The notes below the pieces were generated by a model. That model was not told the origin of the DNA and did not search any database. It worked only from the letters and a program-made list of their open reading frames with translations. 25,294 nt of DNA from Pseudomonadota bacterium (lineage in GTDB: Bacteria; Pseudomonadota; Gammaproteobacteria; Burkholderiales; Burkholderiaceae_D): NCBI GenBank assembly GCA_023389425.1, contig JAEWEK010000363.1, forward strand, positions 1 through 25,294. The letters run 5' to 3'. Shown in pieces: positions 9,072 to 16,099 of this stretch; position 1 is the first letter of the stretch; each line of letters opens with the position of its first letter. Made by a program: the position numbers and the translations under genes.

Positions 9072-9965
9072 ATGGAAAGCGATATCAACACGAAGGCGTG
9101 GCTTGCCTTCGTCTCGTTCCTGCTGGCGGCAATGATCGCCGCCCGCGGATGGTATGTTGTTTCCGTCAGCAGGGACACGACCTACCAGATAGCTACCCAG
9201 GACCCGGTGTCCGGCCTGATCGCCGATGCGCCCGTCGAACTCCACGGCGTCACGGTCGGGAAGGTGAAAAGCGCCAGGCTGCTCGATGCGCATTCGGTGC
9301 GTATCCTGCTGAGGATCGACAGATCGGCGCCGATCACGACGGCCAGTGTCGCAACGATAGCCTCGCGCGGTCTCGCGCCGCGTGGATTTACCGGCTACGT
9401 CTACATTGCGATTGAAAATACCGGCACCGATGCAGGGCCGCTGGCGAAGCGGCCCGGCGAGACTTATCCGACGATACCGACTGCCTCCACCACGTCGATG
9501 ACACTCGATGCGACGCTGAACCAGGTGACGGCGAATGTGCAGGCCGTCACGCAGTTGCTGCAGTCAACGCTCGATAAACGAACCGTCACCGCGCTGAAGC
9601 AGTCTGCCGACAACCTGCGGCAGGTGACGACGGCCCTGGCGGCAAATAGCAAGAAACTGAACGCCATCGTCGCCAACACCGAAAGCGCGAGCCGTCGCCT
9701 CGCGCCGCTAATGGACGCGAGCGATGACTCGGTCAAGACGCTTCAAACGCAGATTTTGCCGGAAACGCAAGCGCTGCTGGACTCGAGCCATGACACGGTA
9801 AGGGCAGTGCAGACGCAAATCCTGCCGGAAGCGCACCAGGCCCTGTCCGGCGTGGATGAGCTGTCCAGTTCCATCAATGACGCAGCGACCAGGATCGAGC
9901 GCAATCCGTCGATCATGATTCGCGGCACCGCGCCGCCGCCACCCGGGCCCGGAGAAAGAAAATGA
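9072..9965 (+). CDS. MCE (MlaD/PqiB-like) domain protein
   Basis: 297 residues. One N-terminal membrane anchor (about 9-25) is followed by a single MCE domain (about 38-115, with DPVSGLIADAPVELHGVTVGKV), then a long helical, coiled-coil-prone region and a proline-rich C-terminus. Such proteins are periplasmic components of lipid transporters, usually the substrate-binding part of an MlaFEDB-type ABC system. Here no permease or ATPase gene adjoins it: udk lies upstream on the other strand. The ATG at 9072 has GGAGG at 9058-9062. The stop overlaps the next gene start (ATGA), so it is coupled to the auxiliary lipoprotein. Residues 213-256 hold a tandem 22-residue duplication. Confidence 0.9.
   Translation: MESDINTKAWLAFVSFLLAAMIAARGWYVVSVSRDTTYQIATQDPVSGLIADAPVELHGVTVGKVKSARLLDAHSVRILLRIDRSAPITTASVATIASRGLAPRGFTGYVYIAIENTGTDAGPLAKRPGETYPTIPTASTTSMTLDATLNQVTANVQAVTQLLQSTLDKRTVTALKQSADNLRQVTTALAANSKKLNAIVANTESASRRLAPLMDASDDSVKTLQTQILPETQALLDSSHDTVRAVQTQILPEAHQALSGVDELSSSINDAATRIERNPSIMIRGTAPPPPGPGERK
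9708..9839 (+). repeat. Tandem duplication inside the MCE protein gene (2 x 66 bp)
   Basis: Residues 213-234 and 235-256 align over 22 positions with 12 identities, including QTQILPE in both copies and the L-x-D-x-S-x-D-x-V lead. The DNA copies have diverged at synonymous positions, so the duplication is not recent. Confidence 0.7.
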
Positions 9966-10573
9966 ACACCAAGACAGCCAGGGCGGTGTTGGCCGCGCTC
10001 TGCGTCGTGCCGATGTCGGGCTGTACCGCGCTCGCGCCGGTGGATACCGATACCCGGAAATACGTGTTGAGCTCCCTGCCGCCGGAGGATCAGCCCGGCC
10101 CACCAGGCCAGCACATGTCCTTGTTGATCCTGGTCCCGGAATCCAATCGCGTCTATGACACCACGCGCATGGCGTACTCAACCCAGGCGTACCAAATTGC
10201 GTATTTCAGCCAGAACGAATGGGCGGAAACCCCATCGCGGATGATGTTGCCCTTGATGGTCGCGGCGATCTCGAACACGCATCATTTCGAACAGGTGCTG
10301 GCGCCCCCCGATTTCGGGCGCCACAGCTTCGCGCTGCGCAGCGAGATCGTCGACCTCAAGCAGGACTTCACCGTCGAGCCGCCGACGCTGCGCTTCACCA
10401 TGCGATTCCATCTGCGCCGCGAAACAGACAATGAGATCGTCGCAACCAGGGAAGTGTCGGTGCGCCAGGCGATGCACGACAGGACTCCATATGCCGGCGT
10501 ACTGGCGGCAAACGAAGCCGCGGCGAAAATCCTGCGCGACCTGGCTGCATTCGTGGCCGAGAAAGCGCGTTAG
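9962..10573 (+). CDS. ABC-type transport auxiliary lipoprotein (PqiC-like)
   Basis: 203 residues. It has a lipoprotein signal peptide with lipobox MSGC (C21), then the fold typical of PqiC/MlaB-associated auxiliary lipoproteins: KYVLSSLPPE, a segment on preferred terms LILVPESNRVYDTTRMAYSTQAYQIAYFSQNEW cut here by family resemblance, TPSRMMLPLM, and a C-terminal EIVATREVSV. These lipoproteins sit at the outer membrane facing the periplasm and partner MCE proteins. Its ATG overlaps the MCE stop by 4 bp, supporting function as a pair. Its own stop overlaps the convergent cytochrome b561 stop in the tetranucleotide TTAG. The residue after the cysteine is Thr, which predicts outer-membrane sorting. 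Confidence 0.85.
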   Translation: MNTKTARAVLAALCVVPMSGCTALAPVDTDTRKYVLSSLPPEDQPGPPGQHMSLLILVPESNRVYDTTRMAYSTQAYQIAYFSQNEWAETPSRMMLPLMVAAISNTHHFEQVLAPPDFGRHSFALRSEIVDLKQDFTVEPPTLRFTMRFHLRRETDNEIVATREVSVRQAMHDRTPYAGVLAANEAAAKILRDLAAFVAEKAR

Positions 10574-11121
10574 GGCAGCATTTTGCGCAAGGTATCGTCC
10601 CTGAACAGAAAATGATGGCGCAGCGCCGCTCCCACATGGACCACAAGCAGCACCATCAACGAATAGGCGAACCATTTGTGGATATCGATGAGCCGCTGGA
10701 ACAGATAATCATCCGGAGGCAGGAAGTCCGGCAGCATGAACAGGCCGAAGAACGAGACTGGAATGCCGGCGGCGGACGACATCAGCCATCCCGACACCGG
10801 CAGCGCGAACATCAGCGCATAAAAGCAGAGGTGCACAAAGCGGGCTGCGATTTTTTGCCAGTCAGGCAGGTGGGCGACCAATTGCGGCAGGATGTGCGTG
10901 ACGCGCCAGGCCAAGCGGGCCACGAACAAGACCAGCACCACCAGGCCGGCCTCCTTGTGGTAGAGGATCAGCGTAATTTTCCTGGTATCGAATCCGGCAT
11001 CGGGAAGCCTGACCATGTAAAGCCCCCAGGCCAGAAGTCCGATCATCAGCAGCGCCATCGACCAGTGCAGCAATATCGCGAGCGCGCCATAGCGGTCCTC
11101 GGTGTTCCGAAGCGGCGTCAT
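10570..11121 (-). CDS. Cytochrome b561 (CybB-like) membrane protein
   Basis: 183 residues with four transmembrane helices (about 13-34, 53-71, 95-114, 150-168). Candidate haem-ligand histidines are H19 (ILLHW), H55 (YHKEAG), H149 (DIHKW) and H162 (VVHVG), the four-helix di-haem pattern of bacterial cytochrome b561. The family moves electrons from quinol, in some members to superoxide. The ATG at 11121 is chosen because it starts the family N-terminus TPLRNTEDRYG; the longer frame to 11199 would translate the palindromic repeat. It is convergent with the MCE lipoprotein gene, with stop codons sharing TTAG. Confidence 0.92.
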   Translation of the reverse strand: MTPLRNTEDRYGALAILLHWSMALLMIGLLAWGLYMVRLPDAGFDTRKITLILYHKEAGLVVLVLFVARLAWRVTHILPQLVAHLPDWQKIAARFVHLCFYALMFALPVSGWLMSSAAGIPVSFFGLFMLPDFLPPDDYLFQRLIDIHKWFAYSLMVLLVVHVGAALRHHFLFRDDTLRKMLP

Positions 11122-11142
11122 TGCGGTCCGGGGGGCACGGAA

Positions 11143-11184
11143 GCCCACCCTACGTTTCGGGCGCCCCGAATGCGTAGGGTGGGC
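11143..11184. repeat. REP-like palindrome with GTAGGGTGGGC core
   Basis: Inverted arms GCCCACCCTACG (11143-11154) and CGTAGGGTGGGC (11173-11184) are separated by 18 bases and lie between the cytochrome b561 start and the stop of the small lipoprotein. The same core occurs at 20802-20865. Confidence 0.75.
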
Positions 11185-11199
11185 TCTCGAGCCCACCAA

Positions 11200-11472
11200 T
11201 CAGAACGTCGAACAATTAAAGAAGCCGCGATGGCCGAAGCAAGTCGTCGTCGTCGGCGTGGTCTGGAACCGCTCGATGGCGTTCTTCGTGTCCATCTTGA
11301 GGATGCACGAGCGCCATGGCTCGGTGTCGGCCTGGTATCCGAGCTTCTGGCAAGCCGGCCCATACACCGCGATCATGTCGTCCACCTCGCGCTGCTGTTG
11401 CGCGGCCCGATCCGCTTGCGTTGCGCAAGCGCCCAGCAGCAGCGTCAGCGCCAATGCAACTGTAGTACGCAT
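11200..11472 (-). CDS. Small lipoprotein, function unknown
   Basis: 90 residues. The signal sequence MRTTVALALTLLLGAC has lipobox LGAC (C16). The mature part has a charged helical stretch (ADRAAQQQREVDDMIAVYG), then further cysteines (ACQKLGY, RSCILK) and a tail with TTTCFGHRGFFNC. The even number of cysteines after the lipid-modified one suggests disulfides in the periplasm. I recognise no characterised family. The ATG at 11472 is preceded by AAGGGG; the upstream in-frame ATG at 11505 would add residues before a clear signal peptide and is rejected. Confidence 0.75.
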   Translation of the reverse strand: MRTTVALALTLLLGACATQADRAAQQQREVDDMIAVYGPACQKLGYQADTEPWRSCILKMDTKNAIERFQTTPTTTTCFGHRGFFNCSTF

Positions 11473-11643
11473 GATGATTCCCCTTCTCCACTTCCCGCGC
11501 AGCACCGGCGGCGCGACGGCGAACAGCGACTGTTCACCTGTTTATTCCCGGTCGATGGCAAAAGGTTCTATGCCGCTGGGCATCGCCGCATCCCGAAGGT
11601 AAGATGCGGATCGGTAAAGAATCGCCCGCTTTCGAAAGCATCA

Positions 11644-13284
11644 ATGAAGCTCAGCCAGAAAATCGGTGCCGCGCTTGCACTCTGCGCGGTGGCGCATATT
11701 CCCTGTTCCGCCCTTGCCCAGCCCACCGCCGCCATCCAGGCCCTCGCCGTCCAGTCAGCGCAATCGCGTACGGCGCCCGCCGGGCCGTACGACGAACGCG
11801 GCTGGCTCGTGCGCTTTTACGCGCCGCGCAAGTACGCGCCGGCGTGGAACGCATCGACCGCGGCGGCCGCCTTGTGGGTGCTGCGCACCGCCCGGCTGCA
11901 AGGCTTGGATCCGGTCGACTACGGCGCCGATACGCTGCAGCGGCAACTCGATGCCGGTGGCGTCGACGGAAACGGCTTCGATGTCGCGCTTACGTCGGCG
12001 ATGCTGCACTACCTGGCCGACCTGCGCGTGGGCCGCGTGCGTTCCGAATATCACACGCAACTGCCCGATGCGCGGCTGAAGCAGTACGATCCGGTCGAGC
12101 GCCTGCGTGCCGGACTCGCGGGCGGCAAGCTGCAGGCGGCTGTGCAAGCGGCCGAGCCCCAGCTGCGGCAATACGGACAGGTCAAGGCGGCGCTCGCGCA
12201 TTACCGCGATCTGTCCACGCAGCCGTATCCGCCGCTGCCGACACCGGTGGCCAAGGTTGTGCCGGGCGGCGCCTATCCCGCGGCGAAGGCCTTGCACCAG
12301 CGCCTGGTCCTGCTCGGCGACCTGCCTGCGGATGCGCCCTCATCCGGCGAAGGGCGCTACGACGCGCGGCTGGCGGCGGGCATTCGCCAATTCCAGGCAC
12401 GGCACGGTCTGGACGAGGACGGCGTTCTGGGACGCGGCACCATCGACGCCCTCAACGTGCCGCCCGCGCGGCGCGTACGCCAGCTGGAACTGACGCTCGA
12501 ACGCCTGCGCTGGCTGCCGGACTTCGGCCCCGGCCCGCTGATCCTGGTCGACCTGCCGGCTTACCGACTATGGGCGCTGAACCAGGGCAGCGCCGACGCG
12601 CCGCTCGGCATGCGGGTGGTGGTCGGCGCCGCGCTCAAGACGGAAACGCCGCTGTTCGTCGGGCAGATGCGCTACCTCGAGTTCAACCCGTACTGGAATG
12701 TCCCGCGCAGCATCCTCGAAAAGGAGATCCTGCCCAGGCTTGAGCGCAACCGTGCCTACCTCGCGCAGAACGACATGGAGACGGTGCCGCCCGGTGCGAG
12801 CCTGGCGGACCTCAGGGAAGGCCGGGCGCGCGTGCGCCAGCGCCCCGGCCCCAGGAACGCACTGGGCGCAATCAAGTTCGCGATGCCGAATCCGATGGAC
12901 ATCTACCTGCACTCGACGCCGGCGCGCGAGCTGTTCAAGCGCAGCCGGCGCGACCTCTCGCATGGGTGCATCCGGGTCGAGCAGCCGGCCGCGTTGGCGC
13001 AGTATGTGCTGGGACGGCAGGGCCAGTGGAATACGTCCACGATCCGCGAGGCGCTGCAGCCGGGAGCGACGCGGCACGTCGCGCTGAACCATGCGATTCC
13101 CGTCGTGATCTTCTACGCTACCGCGCTCGTCGACGGCAAGGCCGGCGCGCGCTTCGCGCCGGATATCTACGGCCGCGACACGAAGCTCGAACAGGAACTG
13201 GCGGCAAGGCGCAAACAGGGTATTGCGCCATCCCTTCAAACCACGGCGGCGCTGAACGACTCGGGCCGCCGTGCAAGCAGATGA
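11644..13284 (+). CDS. L,D-transpeptidase (YcbB/LdtD-like)
   Basis: Forms 3-3 cross-links in peptidoglycan in the periplasm. 546 residues with a signal peptide (MKLSQKIGAALALCAV..., cleavage likely after SALA). A scaffold domain (about 45-200) is followed by a peptidoglycan-binding domain (about 207-275, with FQARHGLDEDGVLGRGTIDAL) and a YkuD catalytic domain (about 300-460) with the signature SHGCIRVEQP; the nucleophile is C442 and H440 is in the motif. This domain order matches E. coli YcbB. The ATG at 11644 gives the signal peptide; the frame is open much further upstream without coding sense. The 3' end overlaps the convergent MocR gene by 49 bp, and the last 30 or so residues (from KLEQELAARR) look like a non-conserved tail. 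Confidence 0.93.
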   Translation: MKLSQKIGAALALCAVAHIPCSALAQPTAAIQALAVQSAQSRTAPAGPYDERGWLVRFYAPRKYAPAWNASTAAAALWVLRTARLQGLDPVDYGADTLQRQLDAGGVDGNGFDVALTSAMLHYLADLRVGRVRSEYHTQLPDARLKQYDPVERLRAGLAGGKLQAAVQAAEPQLRQYGQVKAALAHYRDLSTQPYPPLPTPVAKVVPGGAYPAAKALHQRLVLLGDLPADAPSSGEGRYDARLAAGIRQFQARHGLDEDGVLGRGTIDALNVPPARRVRQLELTLERLRWLPDFGPGPLILVDLPAYRLWALNQGSADAPLGMRVVVGAALKTETPLFVGQMRYLEFNPYWNVPRSILEKEILPRLERNRAYLAQNDMETVPPGASLADLREGRARVRQRPGPRNALGAIKFAMPNPMDIYLHSTPARELFKRSRRDLSHGCIRVEQPAALAQYVLGRQGQWNTSTIREALQPGATRHVALNHAIPVVIFYATALVDGKAGARFAPDIYGRDTKLEQELAARRKQGIAPSLQTTAALNDSGRRASR

Positions 13285-14630
13285 GACAGCCGTTGCAGAC
13301 CCGCCTGCAAGCGTCCACGATCCTTGATGCTGCCCAGGGAGATCCGAATCGCATTCGCGGATACGCTGCCGGTGGCGAATGCCTCCGCCGGCGTGAATGC
13401 GATGCCCTCGCTGTCGGCCGCACGCGCAAGCTGCGACGGGTTCCAATATGCCGGCAACTCGAGCCATGCGTGCAGGCCGTCGCCGGCGCCGCTGTACCGT
13501 CCCGCCAGGACATCCCGCGCCATCCGGTGGCGCAGGCGCGCCTCCTTGCGTACGCCTTCCAGCAATCGCTGCGCCGTACCGTCGAGGATCCACTGGCTTG
13601 CCAGTGCGGCCGTCAGCGGCGCGGCCATCAGCGCAAATGACCTGAGCGCTGCCAGGAAACGTTCGCGCTCCTGCGGATCGGGTACGAGCACGAAGGCGAC
13701 GCGCAAGCCGGGCGTCAGGCATTTCGACAGCGTCGAGATGTAGACCACCTGGTCCCGGGCAAACGTCGCGATGGGAGGTGGCGGCGCATCTGCCAGGAGC
13801 CAGTAGGGATCGTCCTCGACGATGCGCACCTTGCAACGCTTCGCGATGCCGGCGAGCTCCTTGCGCCGGCGCTGCGGCATGGTGATGGCGGTCGGGTTCT
13901 GCAATGTCGGATTCAGGTACACCAGCGCAGGCTTGTGCCGGCGGCACGCTTGCTCAAACAGCGCAGGCACCATGCCATGCTTGTCCGCTTCCACCGCGAT
14001 GATATGCCGGCCGAACTGGGTCGCAGCGGAACGCAGGCCGGGATAAGTCGTCGGCTCGGCGAGGACCGCATCGCCGGGCGCGGAAAGCGCGAGGATCGAT
14101 GCGGCGAGCGCCGCCTGCGCACCGGGACAGACGACAATCTGCCGCGCATCCAGCTGTCCAAACATCGGCTCGAGCCATGTGGCGCCAGCCTGGCGCTCGG
14201 AGGCGCTTCCCCCGCCCAGGTGGTAAGACATCAGCAAGCCATTGTCTGCCCTCATCAGCACCTGGGACAGGCCCTGCTTCAACATGTCGTCGAAATCCAC
14301 GCCATCCGGCGGTGGCGGGGTATTCATGCTCAGGTCGAGGATCGAGGTCAGTTCGACCTTCGCGGCCGCGACATAGGTGCCGCGCGCGCCGCGGCCCTCC
14401 AGCAAGTTGCGGCGCCTGGCTTCGTCGTACGCGCGCGTGATCGTCGTCAGGTCGACGTCCAGCTGCGCCGCCAGCTGGCGCTGCGGCGGCAGGCGGTCGC
14501 CCGGTTTCAGCGATCCATCTGCCACGGCCGCCTGCAAGGCGTCCGCGATCTGCAGGAAACGGGGACCGCCGTGCACCGCCAGCCGCGGCAACCACAAGGA
14601 AGCATCTTGTACGGCTTTAAACTGGGACAT
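13236..14630 (-). CDS. MocR-type transcriptional regulator (GntR HTH + aminotransferase-like domain)
   Basis: 464 residues. The N-terminal GntR winged helix (about 20-88) shows LKPGDRLPPQRQLAAQLDVD and TRAYDEARRRNLLEGRGARGTYV. A linker leads to a fold-type I aminotransferase domain (about 115-450) with NPTLQNPTA (240-248), EDDPYW (272-277) and the PLP-binding lysine K303 in YISTLSKCLTPGLRVAF. MocR proteins use PLP or amino-acid ligands to control, for example, PLP synthesis or amine metabolism; the target here is not evident. Most MocR genes are divergent from their target, but the upstream neighbour here (TAXI protein) points the same way. The ATG at 14630 starts a normal N-terminus. It is convergent with and overlaps the L,D-transpeptidase gene. 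Confidence 0.93.
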   Translation of the reverse strand: MSQFKAVQDASLWLPRLAVHGGPRFLQIADALQAAVADGSLKPGDRLPPQRQLAAQLDVDLTTITRAYDEARRRNLLEGRGARGTYVAAAKVELTSILDLSMNTPPPPDGVDFDDMLKQGLSQVLMRADNGLLMSYHLGGGSASERQAGATWLEPMFGQLDARQIVVCPGAQAALAASILALSAPGDAVLAEPTTYPGLRSAATQFGRHIIAVEADKHGMVPALFEQACRRHKPALVYLNPTLQNPTAITMPQRRRKELAGIAKRCKVRIVEDDPYWLLADAPPPPIATFARDQVVYISTLSKCLTPGLRVAFVLVPDPQERERFLAALRSFALMAAPLTAALASQWILDGTAQRLLEGVRKEARLRHRMARDVLAGRYSGAGDGLHAWLELPAYWNPSQLARAADSEGIAFTPAEAFATGSVSANAIRISLGSIKDRGRLQAGLQRLSHLLARRPESFSAAVV

Positions 14631-14745
14631 CTTGTCTCGATGTATGTACCTTGCCTTTAGATAGTATGCCTTGAGATCGTGCTCCTTACGATAGAAATTC
14701 GCAAAATCATGGAATGGATCCCGGCAGTCTTCGTTCGGCGGCAGC

Positions 14746-16086
14746 TCAGGCCCCCGCAGCCGCCCTCACCCGCTGGCGCACGAAGTTGATGTGGCTGCGC
14801 AGCTCGTACAGCTGGTCCGCGAAGGCCAGCGGCACCGAGGTCTGGTTGACGCGCTTTTCGATGTCGTCGAGGCGGCGCAGCAGGTCGGGAAGCGCCTGGC
14901 CGCCCTCGCCGCGGTGCGCTTCCAGCTCCTGCTCCACCACGCGCAGCTGGCCGTACCAGCGGTACACGCGCGAACGGATGCGCCACACGTACACCGGCGG
15001 CACCACCTTCGACAGCGGGATCAGCAGCGCCAGCAGCGGCACCAGCACCACCCACATCCGCTCCAGCAGATTGGCCAGCCAGAAGCGCATGTAGCGCTGC
15101 AGGAAAGGCGGCCCGTCGCGGTAGAAGCGCGCCGCCTCGTGCGCGACCGGGATCTCGCTGTAGCGCGGCGTCGGGAACTGGCCCTGCTGCTGGAACCAGC
15201 CGGCGCCGCCGTGGATCTCGGTCGCCGCCTGCACGAACAAATCGATCAGGGCCGGATGCAGGTCGTCGCGCGCGACCAGCGTGGCGGTGGGCGCGATCAG
15301 CTGGTAGTCGCGCGCCGGGATGTCGCGGCCAAGGTCGACGATCCCGCGCGGCAGCACCACGTGGGTCAGGAAGGGCAGGCGCCGCGTGTAGGCCTCGGCC
15401 TGGGTGAAGTCGAACAGCTTGATGCCGGGCGTTTGCAACAGCATCTGGATCAGCGGCGCTTCCGGAGCTGAGCTGAACACGAGGCCGTCGATGCTGCCGT
15501 CCAGCAGGGCCATCGTGGCCGGCGTGTTCTCGAGGGCGCTGATGTGCAGCTCGTTGGGCTCGACGCCGTTCACGCCCAGCACCTGCTTGAACAGGCGCGG
15601 CACGCCTGTCCCTTCCGGCCCGAGGTTGATGCGCAGGCCGCGCAGCTGCGTGAGATTATCGACCTGCACCGAGTCGCGCAGGAACAGCCACACCGGCTCG
15701 GTGAACAGGCTGCCCAGCGAGACCAGCCCGGTGGGCCTGGCCTGCGCCTCGTTGGTCGAGCCGCTCTGCACGAAGGCGATGTCGACCTTGCCGTCGATGA
15801 GCCGCTGCAGGTTGTCCTGCGAGCCGAGCGAGGGTAGCAGCGTGACCTTGATGTCGTTCTTGGCCAGCGCCTTGGCGTACTGGCGGCCGAATTCCTCGTA
15901 GGCGCTGTTCTCCTGGCCGGTGGCGAGGCTCACCTTTTTCGGCGGCGCCGGGTCGACCAGCAGCCAGGCCGCGACGCAGGCAAGGATCACCAGCGCCACG
16001 GTCGGCCCGAGCGCGACCAGCAGGTCGCGCAGGGACAAGGTGCTGAACTTGCGCACGTTGGTGATTACGCGACGCATCGGCCGCAT
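14746..16086 (-). CDS. Membrane-tethered TAXI-family TRAP-type solute-binding protein
   Basis: 446 residues. An N-terminal membrane helix (about 22-44, LLVALGPTVALVILACVAAWLL) is followed by a TAXI-type periplasmic binding domain (about 52-330; KKVSLATGQENSAYEEFGRQYA, VDIAFVQSG, LRGLRINLGPEGTG). A second membrane segment (about 346-363, MWVVLVPLLALLIPLS) leads to a cytoplasmic-looking coiled-coil tail (about 370-440). TAXI proteins normally feed a TRAP permease, but no permease gene is present here. The gene starts 13 bp after the PBP stop, with AGGG just upstream of the ATG, so the two are very likely cotranscribed. ATG at 16077 is an alternative start. The ligand is unknown. Confidence 0.88.
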   Translation of the reverse strand: MRPMRRVITNVRKFSTLSLRDLLVALGPTVALVILACVAAWLLVDPAPPKKVSLATGQENSAYEEFGRQYAKALAKNDIKVTLLPSLGSQDNLQRLIDGKVDIAFVQSGSTNEAQARPTGLVSLGSLFTEPVWLFLRDSVQVDNLTQLRGLRINLGPEGTGVPRLFKQVLGVNGVEPNELHISALENTPATMALLDGSIDGLVFSSAPEAPLIQMLLQTPGIKLFDFTQAEAYTRRLPFLTHVVLPRGIVDLGRDIPARDYQLIAPTATLVARDDLHPALIDLFVQAATEIHGGAGWFQQQGQFPTPRYSEIPVAHEAARFYRDGPPFLQRYMRFWLANLLERMWVVLVPLLALLIPLSKVVPPVYVWRIRSRVYRWYGQLRVVEQELEAHRGEGGQALPDLLRRLDDIEKRVNQTSVPLAFADQLYELRSHINFVRQRVRAAAGA

Positions 16087-16099
16087 CGGTGCGCCCTAA

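Noticed and set aside
10612..11643. In-frame upstream extension of the L,D-transpeptidase gene
   Set aside because: It is antisense to cytochrome b561 and the small lipoprotein and contains the palindromic repeat; the signal peptide begins at 11644.
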